Origin: Bifidobacterium breve
GTDB lineage: Bacteria > Bacteroidota > Bacteroidia > Cytophagales > UBA9547
Length of the DNA stretch: 13,267 bases
Assembly (NCBI GenBank): GCA_943325655.2
Contig: CALPQG020000023.1
Coordinates: 1-13,267, forward strand
Direction of reading: 5' to 3'
Position numbers and translations under genes: made by a program. Shown here in pieces: positions 1-6,674 of this stretch. The notes under the pieces are model-generated. The model did not search any database and had not been told where the DNA came from. It was given only the letters and a program-made list of their open reading frames with translations. The stretch's first letter is position 1. Each line of letters begins with the position of its first letter.

Positions 1-21
1 ATAAATCATAATCTCATCAGG

Positions 22-49
22 AAAACCGAAAACTGTAAACTGACAACTT
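22..49. repeat. Four-unit 7-nt tandem repeat, WWAACTG-like
   Basis: Four consecutive heptamers, AAAACCG, AAAACTG, TAAACTG and ACAACTT, run without gaps. They end 84 bases before the superoxide dismutase start. A second array with the same period and core lies just before the GH3 gene at 4769-4796. The rest of bases 1-133 is AT-rich leader with no gene I can support; TTTG words at 64-67 and 83-86 could belong to a Bacteroidota promoter, but their spacing does not fit the consensus well. Confidence 0.55.
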
Positions 50-133
50 AAAAAGCTTGTCTCTTTGGCATTTTGTGCTTACTTTGGCATCATTAAATCG
101 ACAATAAATTTTCAAACAACTAAAATTATAATT

Positions 134-742
134 ATGGCATTTCAATTACCTGCGTTACCATACGCTACTGATGCTTTGGAACCAAACATCGACAAATTAA
201 CCATGGAAATTCATCATGGAAAACACCACAATGCTTATGTAACCAACCTCAACGCTGCCATTGCTGGTACTGATGCTGATACACTTTCTATAGAAGATAT
301 CATTAAAAACATTAGCAAATATCCAATGGCTGTTCGTAACAATGGCGGTGGACATTTTAACCATTCTCTTTTCTGGACTTTGTTGGCTCCTAACGCTGGT
401 GGCGCACCTACAGGTGAAATAGCAGCAGCAATCACAAAAGCATTTGGTTCATTTGATGCCTTCAAAGAAGAATTTTCAAAAGCTGGTGTAACGCGTTTCG
501 GATCAGGTTGGGCATGGTTAATCGTGAAAGCAGACGGCTCTTTGGCTGTAACTTCTACTCCTAACCAAGACAATACTTTGATGGACATTGCTGAAGTAAA
601 AGGCACTCCAGTATTGGCTCTTGATGTTTGGGAACATGCTTATTACTTACATTACCAAAACAGAAGACCAGACTATATCGCTGCATTCTGGAACCTGGTA
701 AACTGGGATGAAGTAAACAAAAGATTCGCCACTGCGAAATAA
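134..742 (+). CDS. sodA: Superoxide dismutase, Fe/Mn family, Mn-type residues
   Basis: The enzyme converts superoxide to oxygen and hydrogen peroxide; with no signal peptide it should act in the cytoplasm. The 202-residue product has the usual family length. The four metal ligands are visible as H27 (MEIHHGKHH), H77 (NHSLFW), D164 and H168 (DVWEHAYY). G73 in the NNGGGH stretch and Q145 in PNQD match the Gly/Gln pair of manganese enzymes, whereas iron enzymes usually carry the active-site Gln near position 70; cambialistic use cannot be excluded. The frame stays open to an ATG at 65, but the 23 extra residues lack any family similarity and would cover the leader, so I chose the ATG at 134, where homologues begin (MAFQLPALPYA). 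A two-tier terminator follows within 40 bases, so the gene is probably transcribed alone. Confident about the family, fairly confident about the metal. Confidence 0.96.
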   Translation: MAFQLPALPYATDALEPNIDKLTMEIHHGKHHNAYVTNLNAAIAGTDADTLSIEDIIKNISKYPMAVRNNGGGHFNHSLFWTLLAPNAGGAPTGEIAAAITKAFGSFDAFKEEFSKAGVTRFGSGWAWLIVKADGSLAVTSTPNQDNTLMDIAEVKGTPVLALDVWEHAYYLHYQNRRPDYIAAFWNLVNWDEVNKRFATAK

Positions 743-779
743 TAATTAAGCTGTTACAAAAGGCAGCGCATAAGAATAT

Positions 780-829
780 TATCCTGATGGTTTATGTTGG
801 TTATCTCCATAAATTGTCAGGATATTTTT
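780..829 (+). terminator. Two-tier hairpin terminator after sodA
   Basis: TATCCTGA (780-787) pairs with TCAGGATA (817-824), and inside it TTTATG (791-796) pairs with CATAAA (808-813), separated by symmetric 3-nt internal loops. Five T residues follow at 825-829. It lies 38 bases after the sodA stop and fits an intrinsic terminator. Confidence 0.65.
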
Positions 830-1141
830 ATTGGTCAGGGACTTTTAAACTTTCAATTTAAATAGTCATTATTATAAGTTTTCTACTTTTGTTATTGACC
901 TTTTAACAGAATACTTCAACTCATAAAAGTAGGTTTTGACTGAATTTTTGCTTCCCTAATTTCTTTATTTAAAGACTCTAAGGGCACTTCAATGAACTAT
1001 ATTGATTTTTTAAAAATTGAAACAATATTTTTAAAAACTCTTTATCGTTTCAGTGCGTAGAAACAGTAATTTTTTATACTTTAGCAGGAAATAATAATAT
1101 TTCAAGCAGGTCTTTGTTGGTCATTTATAGATAAGAATAAA
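830..1141. other. AT-rich gap before the beta-oxidation gene
   Basis: I see no gene here. TACTTTTG at 884-891 matches the Bacteroidota -7 consensus TAnnTTTG exactly, but there is no convincing -33 TTG element upstream, and it would leave a leader of about 250 bases. The same word is part of an 8-bp inverted repeat, CTACTTTT (883-890) with AAAAGTAG (925-932). No Shine-Dalgarno sequence precedes the ATG at 1142, as is common in this phylum. Confidence 0.4.
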
Positions 1142-3541
1142 ATGAAGAGAGTCATCAAAAAAGTTGCAGTATTAGGGTCAGGTGTAATGGGATCGCGTAT
1201 TGCTTGTCATTTTGCCAACATCGGAGTTCAGGTTTTGTTACTTGACATTGTTCCAAAAGAACTTACAGCCCAAGAAACTGCTAAAGGATTGACTTTCGAG
1301 AACAAAGTGGTGCGAAACCGCATTGTAAATGAGGCGCTCAATGCTGCCATTATATCCAATCCTTCTCCTCTTTATGATAAAAAATTCCGTGATAGAATTA
1401 CTACCGGTAACTTCGATGACGACATGTCAAAAATTGCCGATCTTGATTGGGTAATTGAAGTGGTAGTGGAAAACCTTGCGGTTAAAAAAATCGTTTTTGA
1501 ACAGGTAGAAAAATATAGAAAAGCAGGTACTTTAATCACCTCAAATACTTCTGGTATTCCTATTGGATTAATGACCGAAGGCAGGTCAGATGATTTCAAA
1601 GCACATTTCTGTGGGTCTCACTTTTTCAATCCTCCAAGATATTTAAAATTATTAGAAGTAATTCCTACGCCATTTACCAAACCAGAAGTCGTTGATTTTC
1701 TGATGCATTATGGCGATTTGTACTTGGGAAAAACTACGGTACTTTGTAAAGATACTCCCGCATTTATTGCTAACCGTGTCGGTATATATGCCATCATGAA
1801 TACACTCCATGCGGTGTTGGATTTGGGTTTATCTGTTGATGAAGTCGATAAACTGACCGGACCGGTTATTGGTCGTCCGAAATCGGCGACTTTTAGAACC
1901 ATAGATGTGGTGGGTTTAGATACTTTGTTAAAAGTAGCCAACAACCTCAACGCCGGTTTGCCAAATGATGAGGCGGTGAACATGTTTAAGTTGCCTGAAC
2001 TTTTGGTTAAAATGGACCAAAAAAAATGGTACGGTGACAAAACAGGACAAGGATTTTATAAAAAAGTTAAAGGTGCCAATGGTTCAGAGATTCATTCAAT
2101 GGACCTGAATACGCTGGAATACCAACCTAAAGGAAAAGTTAAATTTGCTACTTTAGAACTTACCAAAACCATTGATAACCTCAAAGACAGGTTCAAGGTA
2201 TTGTTGGCTGGTCAAGACAAAGCAGGCGAATTTTACCGCCGTACTTTCTTCGGTTTGTTTGCTTATGTAACCCACAGAATTCCTGAAATTTCGGATGAGT
2301 TGTACCGTATCGATGCGGCCATGTGTGCAGGTTTTGGTTGGGAATTAGGACCGTTTGAAACATGGGACATGCTTGGCGTAAAACGCACCTTGGAAACTAT
2401 GGAAGCCACGGGCTACAAACCAGCAACCTGGGTTCAGGAAATGCTGGCTTCAGGGGCAGATAAATTTTACAAAGTAGCAGATGGCAAACGCAAATATTAT
2501 GACATTGCTTCTAACTCTTATAAAGTAATTCCGGGTACAGAAGGACTTATTATTTTGGATAACCTTAGGGCCAATAAATTGGTTTGGGGAAATGCAGGGG
2601 TAAGTTTAATTGATATTGGAGATGGTGTATTGAATTTAGAATTTCATTCTAAAATGAATACCCTTGGTAGCGAAGTGGTTGAAGGAATTAACAAATCCAT
2701 CGCCATAGCTGAAAAAGATTTTGCAGGATTGGTTATTGGAAACGAAGGACCAAACTTCTCTGCAGGTGCTAATTTGGCGATGTTGCTGATGTATGCCATA
2801 GAACAGGAATACGATGAAATTGATTTGATGATCCGTACTTTCCAAAACACCATGATGCGTGCAAGGTATTCTTCCATTCCGGTAGTAGTTGCTCCTCATG
2901 GATTGACACTTGGTGGCGGATGCGAATTGAGTTTACATGCCGACAGGGTACAAATTGCTGCGGAAACTTATATGGGTTTGGTTGAATTTGGTGTAGGTTT
3001 GATTCCTGCCGGTGGAGGTACCAAAGAATTTACATTGCGTATTTCTGACGGTTTTGCGGAAGGTGATATTCAACTCAATGCCTTGAAAAATGCTTTCTTA
3101 ACCATAGGGCAAGCCAAAGTTTCTACTTCAGGGCAAGAGGCATTTGACATTGGTTTCTTAAGAAGAGGTGACAAAGTGAGTGTCAATAAACAACATCAAA
3201 TTACCGATGCCAAACAAATGGTGATTGAGTTGGCTGCTGCAGGATATACACAACCTGTTCAACGCAAAGACATCAAAGTATTGGGTAAATCAGGATTAGG
3301 GATGGTTTATGCCGGCGCTTATACCATGTATTCAGGTGGTTATATCAGTGAATACGATAAATTTATTTCTGAAAAACTGGGCTATATCATGTGTGGTGGA
3401 GATTTGAGCGCACCTTCATTGGTATCCGAACAATACCTATTAGACCTTGAAAGAGAAGCGTTCCTTTCCTTAACAGGACAAAAGAAAACGCTTGAGCGTA
3501 TTCAACACATGCTGACTACTGGAAAGCCTTTGAGAAACTAA
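1142..3541 (+). CDS. fadN: 3-hydroxyacyl-CoA dehydrogenase/enoyl-CoA hydratase fusion (FadN type)
   Basis: A bifunctional fatty-acid beta-oxidation enzyme: the hydratase part adds water to trans-2-enoyl-CoA, and the dehydrogenase part oxidises the 3-hydroxyacyl-CoA with NAD. The order is dehydrogenase first, hydratase last, as in Bacillus FadN and opposite to E. coli FadB; 799 residues fits FadN. The NAD-binding Rossmann motif is G12-S-G14-V-M-G17, with D35 closing the second strand as expected for NAD. The dehydrogenase motif HFFNPP gives catalytic H160 and partner E172, followed by the C-terminal dehydrogenase domain (about 200-300) and a second copy-like segment (about 360-430). The hydratase domain (about 480-690) has an oxyanion-hole stretch (NFSAGAN) and both catalytic glutamates, E595 (GGGCEL) and E615 (GLVEFG), 20 apart as in crotonase. 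The usual partners, thiolase and acyl-CoA dehydrogenase, are not adjacent; a strong terminator follows at once. The short symbol is by family resemblance. Confidence 0.93.
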   Translation: MKRVIKKVAVLGSGVMGSRIACHFANIGVQVLLLDIVPKELTAQETAKGLTFENKVVRNRIVNEALNAAIISNPSPLYDKKFRDRITTGNFDDDMSKIADLDWVIEVVVENLAVKKIVFEQVEKYRKAGTLITSNTSGIPIGLMTEGRSDDFKAHFCGSHFFNPPRYLKLLEVIPTPFTKPEVVDFLMHYGDLYLGKTTVLCKDTPAFIANRVGIYAIMNTLHAVLDLGLSVDEVDKLTGPVIGRPKSATFRTIDVVGLDTLLKVANNLNAGLPNDEAVNMFKLPELLVKMDQKKWYGDKTGQGFYKKVKGANGSEIHSMDLNTLEYQPKGKVKFATLELTKTIDNLKDRFKVLLAGQDKAGEFYRRTFFGLFAYVTHRIPEISDELYRIDAAMCAGFGWELGPFETWDMLGVKRTLETMEATGYKPATWVQEMLASGADKFYKVADGKRKYYDIASNSYKVIPGTEGLIILDNLRANKLVWGNAGVSLIDIGDGVLNLEFHSKMNTLGSEVVEGINKSIAIAEKDFAGLVIGNEGPNFSAGANLAMLLMYAIEQEYDEIDLMIRTFQNTMMRARYSSIPVVVAPHGLTLGGGCELSLHADRVQIAAETYMGLVEFGVGLIPAGGGTKEFTLRISDGFAEGDIQLNALKNAFLTIGQAKVSTSGQEAFDIGFLRRGDKVSVNKQHQITDAKQMVIELAAAGYTQPVQRKDIKVLGKSGLGMVYAGAYTMYSGGYISEYDKFISEKLGYIMCGGDLSAPSLVSEQYLLDLEREAFLSLTGQKKTLERIQHMLTTGKPLRN

Positions 3542-3565
3542 TTCAAGAAAAATAGTTGAACCATG

Positions 3566-3601
3566 AAGTCCTTGCTAATTGAAATTGGCAAGGACTTTTT
3601 T
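3566..3601 (+). terminator. Intrinsic terminator after fadN
   Basis: AAGTCCTTGC (3566-3575) pairs with GCAAGGACTT (3588-3597). The stem continues inward with one T-G and three A-T pairs to a TGAA loop (3580-3583), 14 pairs in all. Six T residues run from 3596 to 3601. It lies 25 bases after the fadN stop. Confidence 0.85.
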
Positions 3602-3604
3602 GGT

Positions 3605-3902
3605 GAATTTTTGACAATGTTTTCTTATTACACTCTCGCCCGCGTTTTGTCTACGACAAACACGCCTCAAGTTTTCACCTTATTCCGTTTGATTGCGTTT
3701 AGATAAAACGGAATATTTGTTTTGAAGACAATGCTTGTCAGGTGAAAACACCTGACACGGCGCAACGCTCTATGCTCGAAGATAAAGACCTTTCAAGGCT
3801 ACACATTCGCTTTACGTTATACCTTGTTCTCAATAAATTGTCAATACTATTGTTCCAGATTTTTTATAACACCATCCCAATCCGAAAAATGAATTTGACA
3901 AT
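3605..3902. repeat. Hairpin-rich intergenic element with flanking short repeats
   Basis: This non-coding stretch between fadN and lptB holds at least four inverted repeats. TTTGTC/GACAAA (3646-3651/3655-3660) has a TAC loop. TATTCCGTTT/AAACGGAATA (3681-3690/3706-3715) is perfect over 10 bp. TGTCAGGTG/CACCTGACA (3736-3744/3749-3757) is perfect around an AAAA loop. GTTTTCACCT (3671-3680) also pairs with AGGTGAAAAC (3740-3749). An outer pair, TTGACAAT (3611-3618) and ATTGTCAA (3837-3844), could be terminal inverted repeats, and GAATTTTTGACAAT (3605-3618) recurs as GAATTTGACAAT (3891-3902). Parts are more GC-rich than the surrounding gap. It looks like a MITE- or REP-like insertion or a structured leader; I see no open reading frame or transposase. 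Confidence 0.5.
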
Positions 3903-3984
3903 ATAATTTGCTTCCTACGCAGGTTTTAGCCAATTTTGAGTATCTGTATAATTATGGATAAGAAATAAATCTAATTGTTGTATA

Positions 3985-4716
3985 ATGGTACTAAGAGCGG
4001 AGCATCTTTTTAAAAAATATAAAACCAGAACTGTAGTAAACGATGTTTCGGTAGAAGTAAATCAAGGAGAAATTGTTGGTTTATTGGGGCCAAATGGTGC
4101 TGGTAAAACCACTTCTTTTTACATGACGGTAGGACTTATTAAACCCAATACAGGTAAAATATTTTTGGACAATGAGGACATTACCAATTTGCCGATGTAC
4201 AAAAGAGCCCAAAAGGGTATTGGTTATTTGGCCCAAGAAGCTTCTGTTTTCAGAACGTTAACCGTTGAAGAAAATATTATGGCGGTGCTTGAAATGACTG
4301 ATTTGAGCAAAAAAGCACAAAAAGACAAACTGGAAGAATTGCTAGATGAGTTTAGCTTGAACCATGTTCGTAAAAATATGGGAGGTGTACTTTCAGGTGG
4401 TGAAAGAAGACGTACAGAAATTGCAAGAGCATTGGCTGTTGATCCAAAATTCGTGTTGTTGGATGAGCCATTCGCAGGAGTAGATCCAATTGCGGTAGAA
4501 GAAATACAAACCATTGTAGCCAAACTGAAATTTAAAAATATTGGTATCCTGATCACAGACCATAATGTTGACGAAACCTTATCCATTACTGATCGTGCTT
4601 ATTTGTTGTTTGAAGGTAAAATATTAAAAGCCGGAACGCCTCAGGAATTGGCCGATGATGAAATGGTAAGAAGGGTTTATTTGGGCAAACATTTTGAATT
4701 GAAACGCAAAATTTAG
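3985..4716 (+). CDS. lptB: LPS export ABC transporter ATP-binding protein LptB
   Basis: This is the cytoplasmic ATPase that powers extraction of lipopolysaccharide from the inner membrane by LptFG and its passage across the Lpt bridge. The 243-residue length matches E. coli LptB (241). Visible motifs are Walker A GPNGAGKTT (35-43), the Q-loop in GYLAQEASVF, the ABC signature LSGGE (136-140), Walker B with D160-E161 (LLDEP), and the H-loop H193 in TDHNVDE. The wording RRRTEIARAL after the signature and the FAGVDPIAVEEIQ stretch are typical of LptB rather than the LivF/LivG relatives. The start at 3985 gives the usual N-terminus (MVLRAEHLFKKYK). GH3 follows 85 bases later on the same strand with no strong terminator between, so the two may be cotranscribed. 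The other lpt genes are not in the window. Confidence 0.93.
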   Translation: MVLRAEHLFKKYKTRTVVNDVSVEVNQGEIVGLLGPNGAGKTTSFYMTVGLIKPNTGKIFLDNEDITNLPMYKRAQKGIGYLAQEASVFRTLTVEENIMAVLEMTDLSKKAQKDKLEELLDEFSLNHVRKNMGGVLSGGERRRTEIARALAVDPKFVLLDEPFAGVDPIAVEEIQTIVAKLKFKNIGILITDHNVDETLSITDRAYLLFEGKILKAGTPQELADDEMVRRVYLGKHFELKRKI

Positions 4717-4718
4717 TC

Positions 4719-4742
4719 GTTTTAAAAATTATTTTTTAAAAC
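4719..4742. repeat. AT-only inverted repeat in the lptB-GH3 gap
   Basis: GTTTTAAAAA (4719-4728) and TTTTTAAAAC (4733-4742) form a perfect 10-bp stem around a 4-nt loop two bases after the lptB stop. There is no T-run after it and only one G-C pair, so it is a weak terminator candidate at best. A further 9-bp pair, CAGTTAAGA (4742-4750) and TCTTAACTG (4774-4782), begins where this one ends. Confidence 0.4.
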
Positions 4743-4768
4743 AGTTAAGATTGTCATTTACAAACCTG

Positions 4769-4796
4769 ATTACTCTTAACTGAAAACTCTTAACGC
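4769..4796. repeat. Second four-unit 7-nt repeat array, before GH3
   Basis: ATTACTC, TTAACTG, AAAACTC and TTAACGC run head to tail, sharing the 7-nt period and the AACT core of the array at 22-49. The array stops five bases before the GH3 ATG, so it covers the ribosome-binding region. ACTCTTAAC is repeated exactly at 4772-4780 and 4786-4794. Confidence 0.5.
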
Positions 4797-4801
4797 ACAC
4801 A

Positions 4802-6322
4802 ATGGCAATATTAAATTCTATCATCACCTGGATAATGAAAAAGCGCATTCATCAAATGGAGCTGTTCATGAAATATCCTGTTGATGTGCAAAATGATTTA
4901 TTGAAACAGCTAATCCAATCGGCCTCTCAAACCGAATGGGGTAAAAAATATGAGTACAGTTCGGTAGACAAATTACGTGTTTTTAAAGAACGCGTGCCTA
5001 TTTCTACTTACGAAGATCTTTTTCCGTACATAGAACGCATCATGAAAGGCGAGCAAAATATCCTTTGGTCTACCAAAGTAACTTGGTTCGCAAAATCTTC
5101 GGGCACGACCAATGCCAGGAGTAAGTTTATTCCCATCACACAGGAGAGTTTAGAAGATTGTCACTTCAAGGGTGGAAAAGACATGTTGTCCATCTATGTC
5201 AACAATTATCCCGAGACCCAAATGTTTGATGGAAAAGGCTTAACCATTGGTGGTAGCCATCAAATTAACCACCTCAATCCTGATTCCTATTATGGAGATG
5301 TGTCGGCGGTAATCATGCAAAATTTACCTTTTTGGGCACAAATCATCAGAACGCCAAAGCTTGAAATTGCTTTGATGGACAAATGGGAGGATAAAATTGC
5401 CAAGATGGTAGAAACTACCGTGGATGAAAATGTTACCAGCCTTTCGGGTGTTCCTACCTGGACCATCGTTTTGATACAGAATATATTGGCCGTTACAGGC
5501 AAAAAAACAATTTTAGATGTATGGCCCAACTTGGAAGTTTTTGTGCATGGTGCAGTTTCATTTAGTCCATACCGACAATTGTTTAAAGAATTGATTCCAT
5601 CCCCTGACATGAGGTATATGGAAACTTACAATGCTTCAGAAGGTTTTTTTGGGATTCAGGACCAAACCAATTCCGAAGAGTTGTTGCTGATGCTTGATTA
5701 TGGGATATTTTATGAATTTATTCCCATGGAAAATATTGACCAGGAGCAGCCCAATACCCTGACTTTAGAAGAAGTGGCATTGGGTAAAAACTATGCTTTG
5801 GTGATTTCTACCAATGCGGGTTTATGGCGCTACATGATTGGAGATACGGTAAGGTTTACTTCTTTAAATCCTTTCAGAATAAAAATTTCGGGAAGAACCA
5901 AACATTTTATCAATGCCTTTGGAGAAGAAGTAGTCGTTGAAAATGCCGATATCGCCATCACCAAAGCCTCCAAAGCTACGGGAGCAATCATCGCTGATTA
6001 TACTGCTGGTCCTATTTATGTGCAAAATGAATCCAAAGGAGCACACGAATGGATCATAGAGTTTGAAAAGGAACCTTCAGACATGGATTATTTTGCTGAA
6101 ATTCTGGATGTAACGTTGCGGGAAATCAATTCTGATTATGACGCCAAACGTTACAAAAACATGGCTTTAAAAGCTCCTCTGGTACATCATGCGCCTAAAG
6201 ATACTTTTTATAATTGGATGAAAAGCAGGGGCAAACTTGGTGGTCAGCACAAAGTGCCACGCTTAAGCAACGACCGTATCTATTTAGACGAAATATTAAA
6301 AATGATGAAATCGAATATTTAA
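4802..6322 (+). CDS. GH3 auxin-responsive promoter family protein (bacterial adenylate-forming enzyme)
   Basis: Plant GH3 proteins adenylate a carboxylic acid with ATP and join it to an amino acid. Bacterial members of 500-odd residues are common in Bacteroidota, but I know of no settled substrate. The 506-residue product carries the three nucleotide-binding motifs of this ANL-like fold: S99-S100-G-T-T (SSGTTNARSKFIP), Y276-NASEG-FFG, and the W342-RYMIGD348-T motif, followed by the KISGRTKHFINAFGEE hinge and a C-terminal lobe from about residue 375. All motifs look intact, so the enzyme is probably active. There is no signal peptide or membrane segment; it should be cytoplasmic. The start at 4802 gives the family's typical opening (MAILNSIITWIMKKRIHQ). 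It sits 85 bases after lptB, which suggests, but does not prove, a role in envelope or lipid metabolism. Family call confident, reaction unknown. Confidence 0.9.
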   Translation: MAILNSIITWIMKKRIHQMELFMKYPVDVQNDLLKQLIQSASQTEWGKKYEYSSVDKLRVFKERVPISTYEDLFPYIERIMKGEQNILWSTKVTWFAKSSGTTNARSKFIPITQESLEDCHFKGGKDMLSIYVNNYPETQMFDGKGLTIGGSHQINHLNPDSYYGDVSAVIMQNLPFWAQIIRTPKLEIALMDKWEDKIAKMVETTVDENVTSLSGVPTWTIVLIQNILAVTGKKTILDVWPNLEVFVHGAVSFSPYRQLFKELIPSPDMRYMETYNASEGFFGIQDQTNSEELLLMLDYGIFYEFIPMENIDQEQPNTLTLEEVALGKNYALVISTNAGLWRYMIGDTVRFTSLNPFRIKISGRTKHFINAFGEEVVVENADIAITKASKATGAIIADYTAGPIYVQNESKGAHEWIIEFEKEPSDMDYFAEILDVTLREINSDYDAKRYKNMALKAPLVHHAPKDTFYNWMKSRGKLGGQHKVPRLSNDRIYLDEILKMMKSNI

Positions 6323-6332
6323 GATGCTGAAA

Positions 6333-6600
6333 AACGCTGTTATGTAGGGTGAAAAACCATTGACATTTTCAATAACTGTGATTAATGATTAAAAATAAAG
6401 TGTAAAGTGCAATAAAATCATGCACAATCTTTGAATTGTCTTGCGTACAACCTTTTTCGCATTTGCGTAAGGGATAGTCCCGATACTTCGGGATTGTTTG
6501 AGCACTTTTTCCTTGTTGTTTCATGTAATAATATTTACTTCAATGGTTGACAACAAGGAAAAAACGAATGCCGATAGCCCGACCCGCCACGGCGGGAAAC
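6333..6600. repeat. Dispersed structured intergenic repeat, copy A
   Basis: This region between the convergent GH3 and chrA genes is homologous to the right end of the window. Bases 6351-6456 align without gaps to 13120-13225 with 91 of 106 identical by my hand count, including the shared core TTTGAATTGTCTTGCGTAC. Further right, a stem TCCCGA/TCGGGA (6478-6483/6488-6493) is kept in copy B with a different loop. Two more structures follow here: a 14-bp perfect inverted repeat (6506-6519 with 6550-6563) and a GC-rich hairpin CCCGCC/GGCGGG (6583-6588/6591-6596). The only frame of note is a 51-codon one on the minus strand (6369-6524), which is broken in copy B. I take this as a non-coding dispersed repeat. 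The remaining bases to 6674 are AT-rich and show nothing. Confidence 0.75.
6506..6563. repeat. 14-bp perfect inverted repeat within copy A
   Basis: TTTTTCCTTGTTGT (6506-6519) and ACAACAAGGAAAAA (6550-6563) are exact reverse complements with a 30-nt loop. The T-run lies at the outer left and the A-run at the outer right, opposite to a terminator, whichever strand is transcribed. Confidence 0.7.
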
Positions 6601-6674
6601 GTCCAAATAATTCAGTTGAACTTTATTCTAAAATCAATTAGATAAATTATCAATAGTTATAAAGTAAAACCTGT

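Noticed and set aside
65..133. N-terminal extension of sodA from the ATG at 65
   Set aside because: The 23 added residues do not resemble any superoxide dismutase N-terminus, and homologues begin at the ATG at 134.
743..1141. tRNA or other stable RNA in the sodA-fadN gap
   Set aside because: Apart from the terminator hairpin no cloverleaf, CCA end or GC-rich structured segment is visible.
6506..6563. Bidirectional terminator for GH3 and chrA
   Set aside because: The T-run precedes and the A-run follows the stem on both strands, opposite to an intrinsic terminator.
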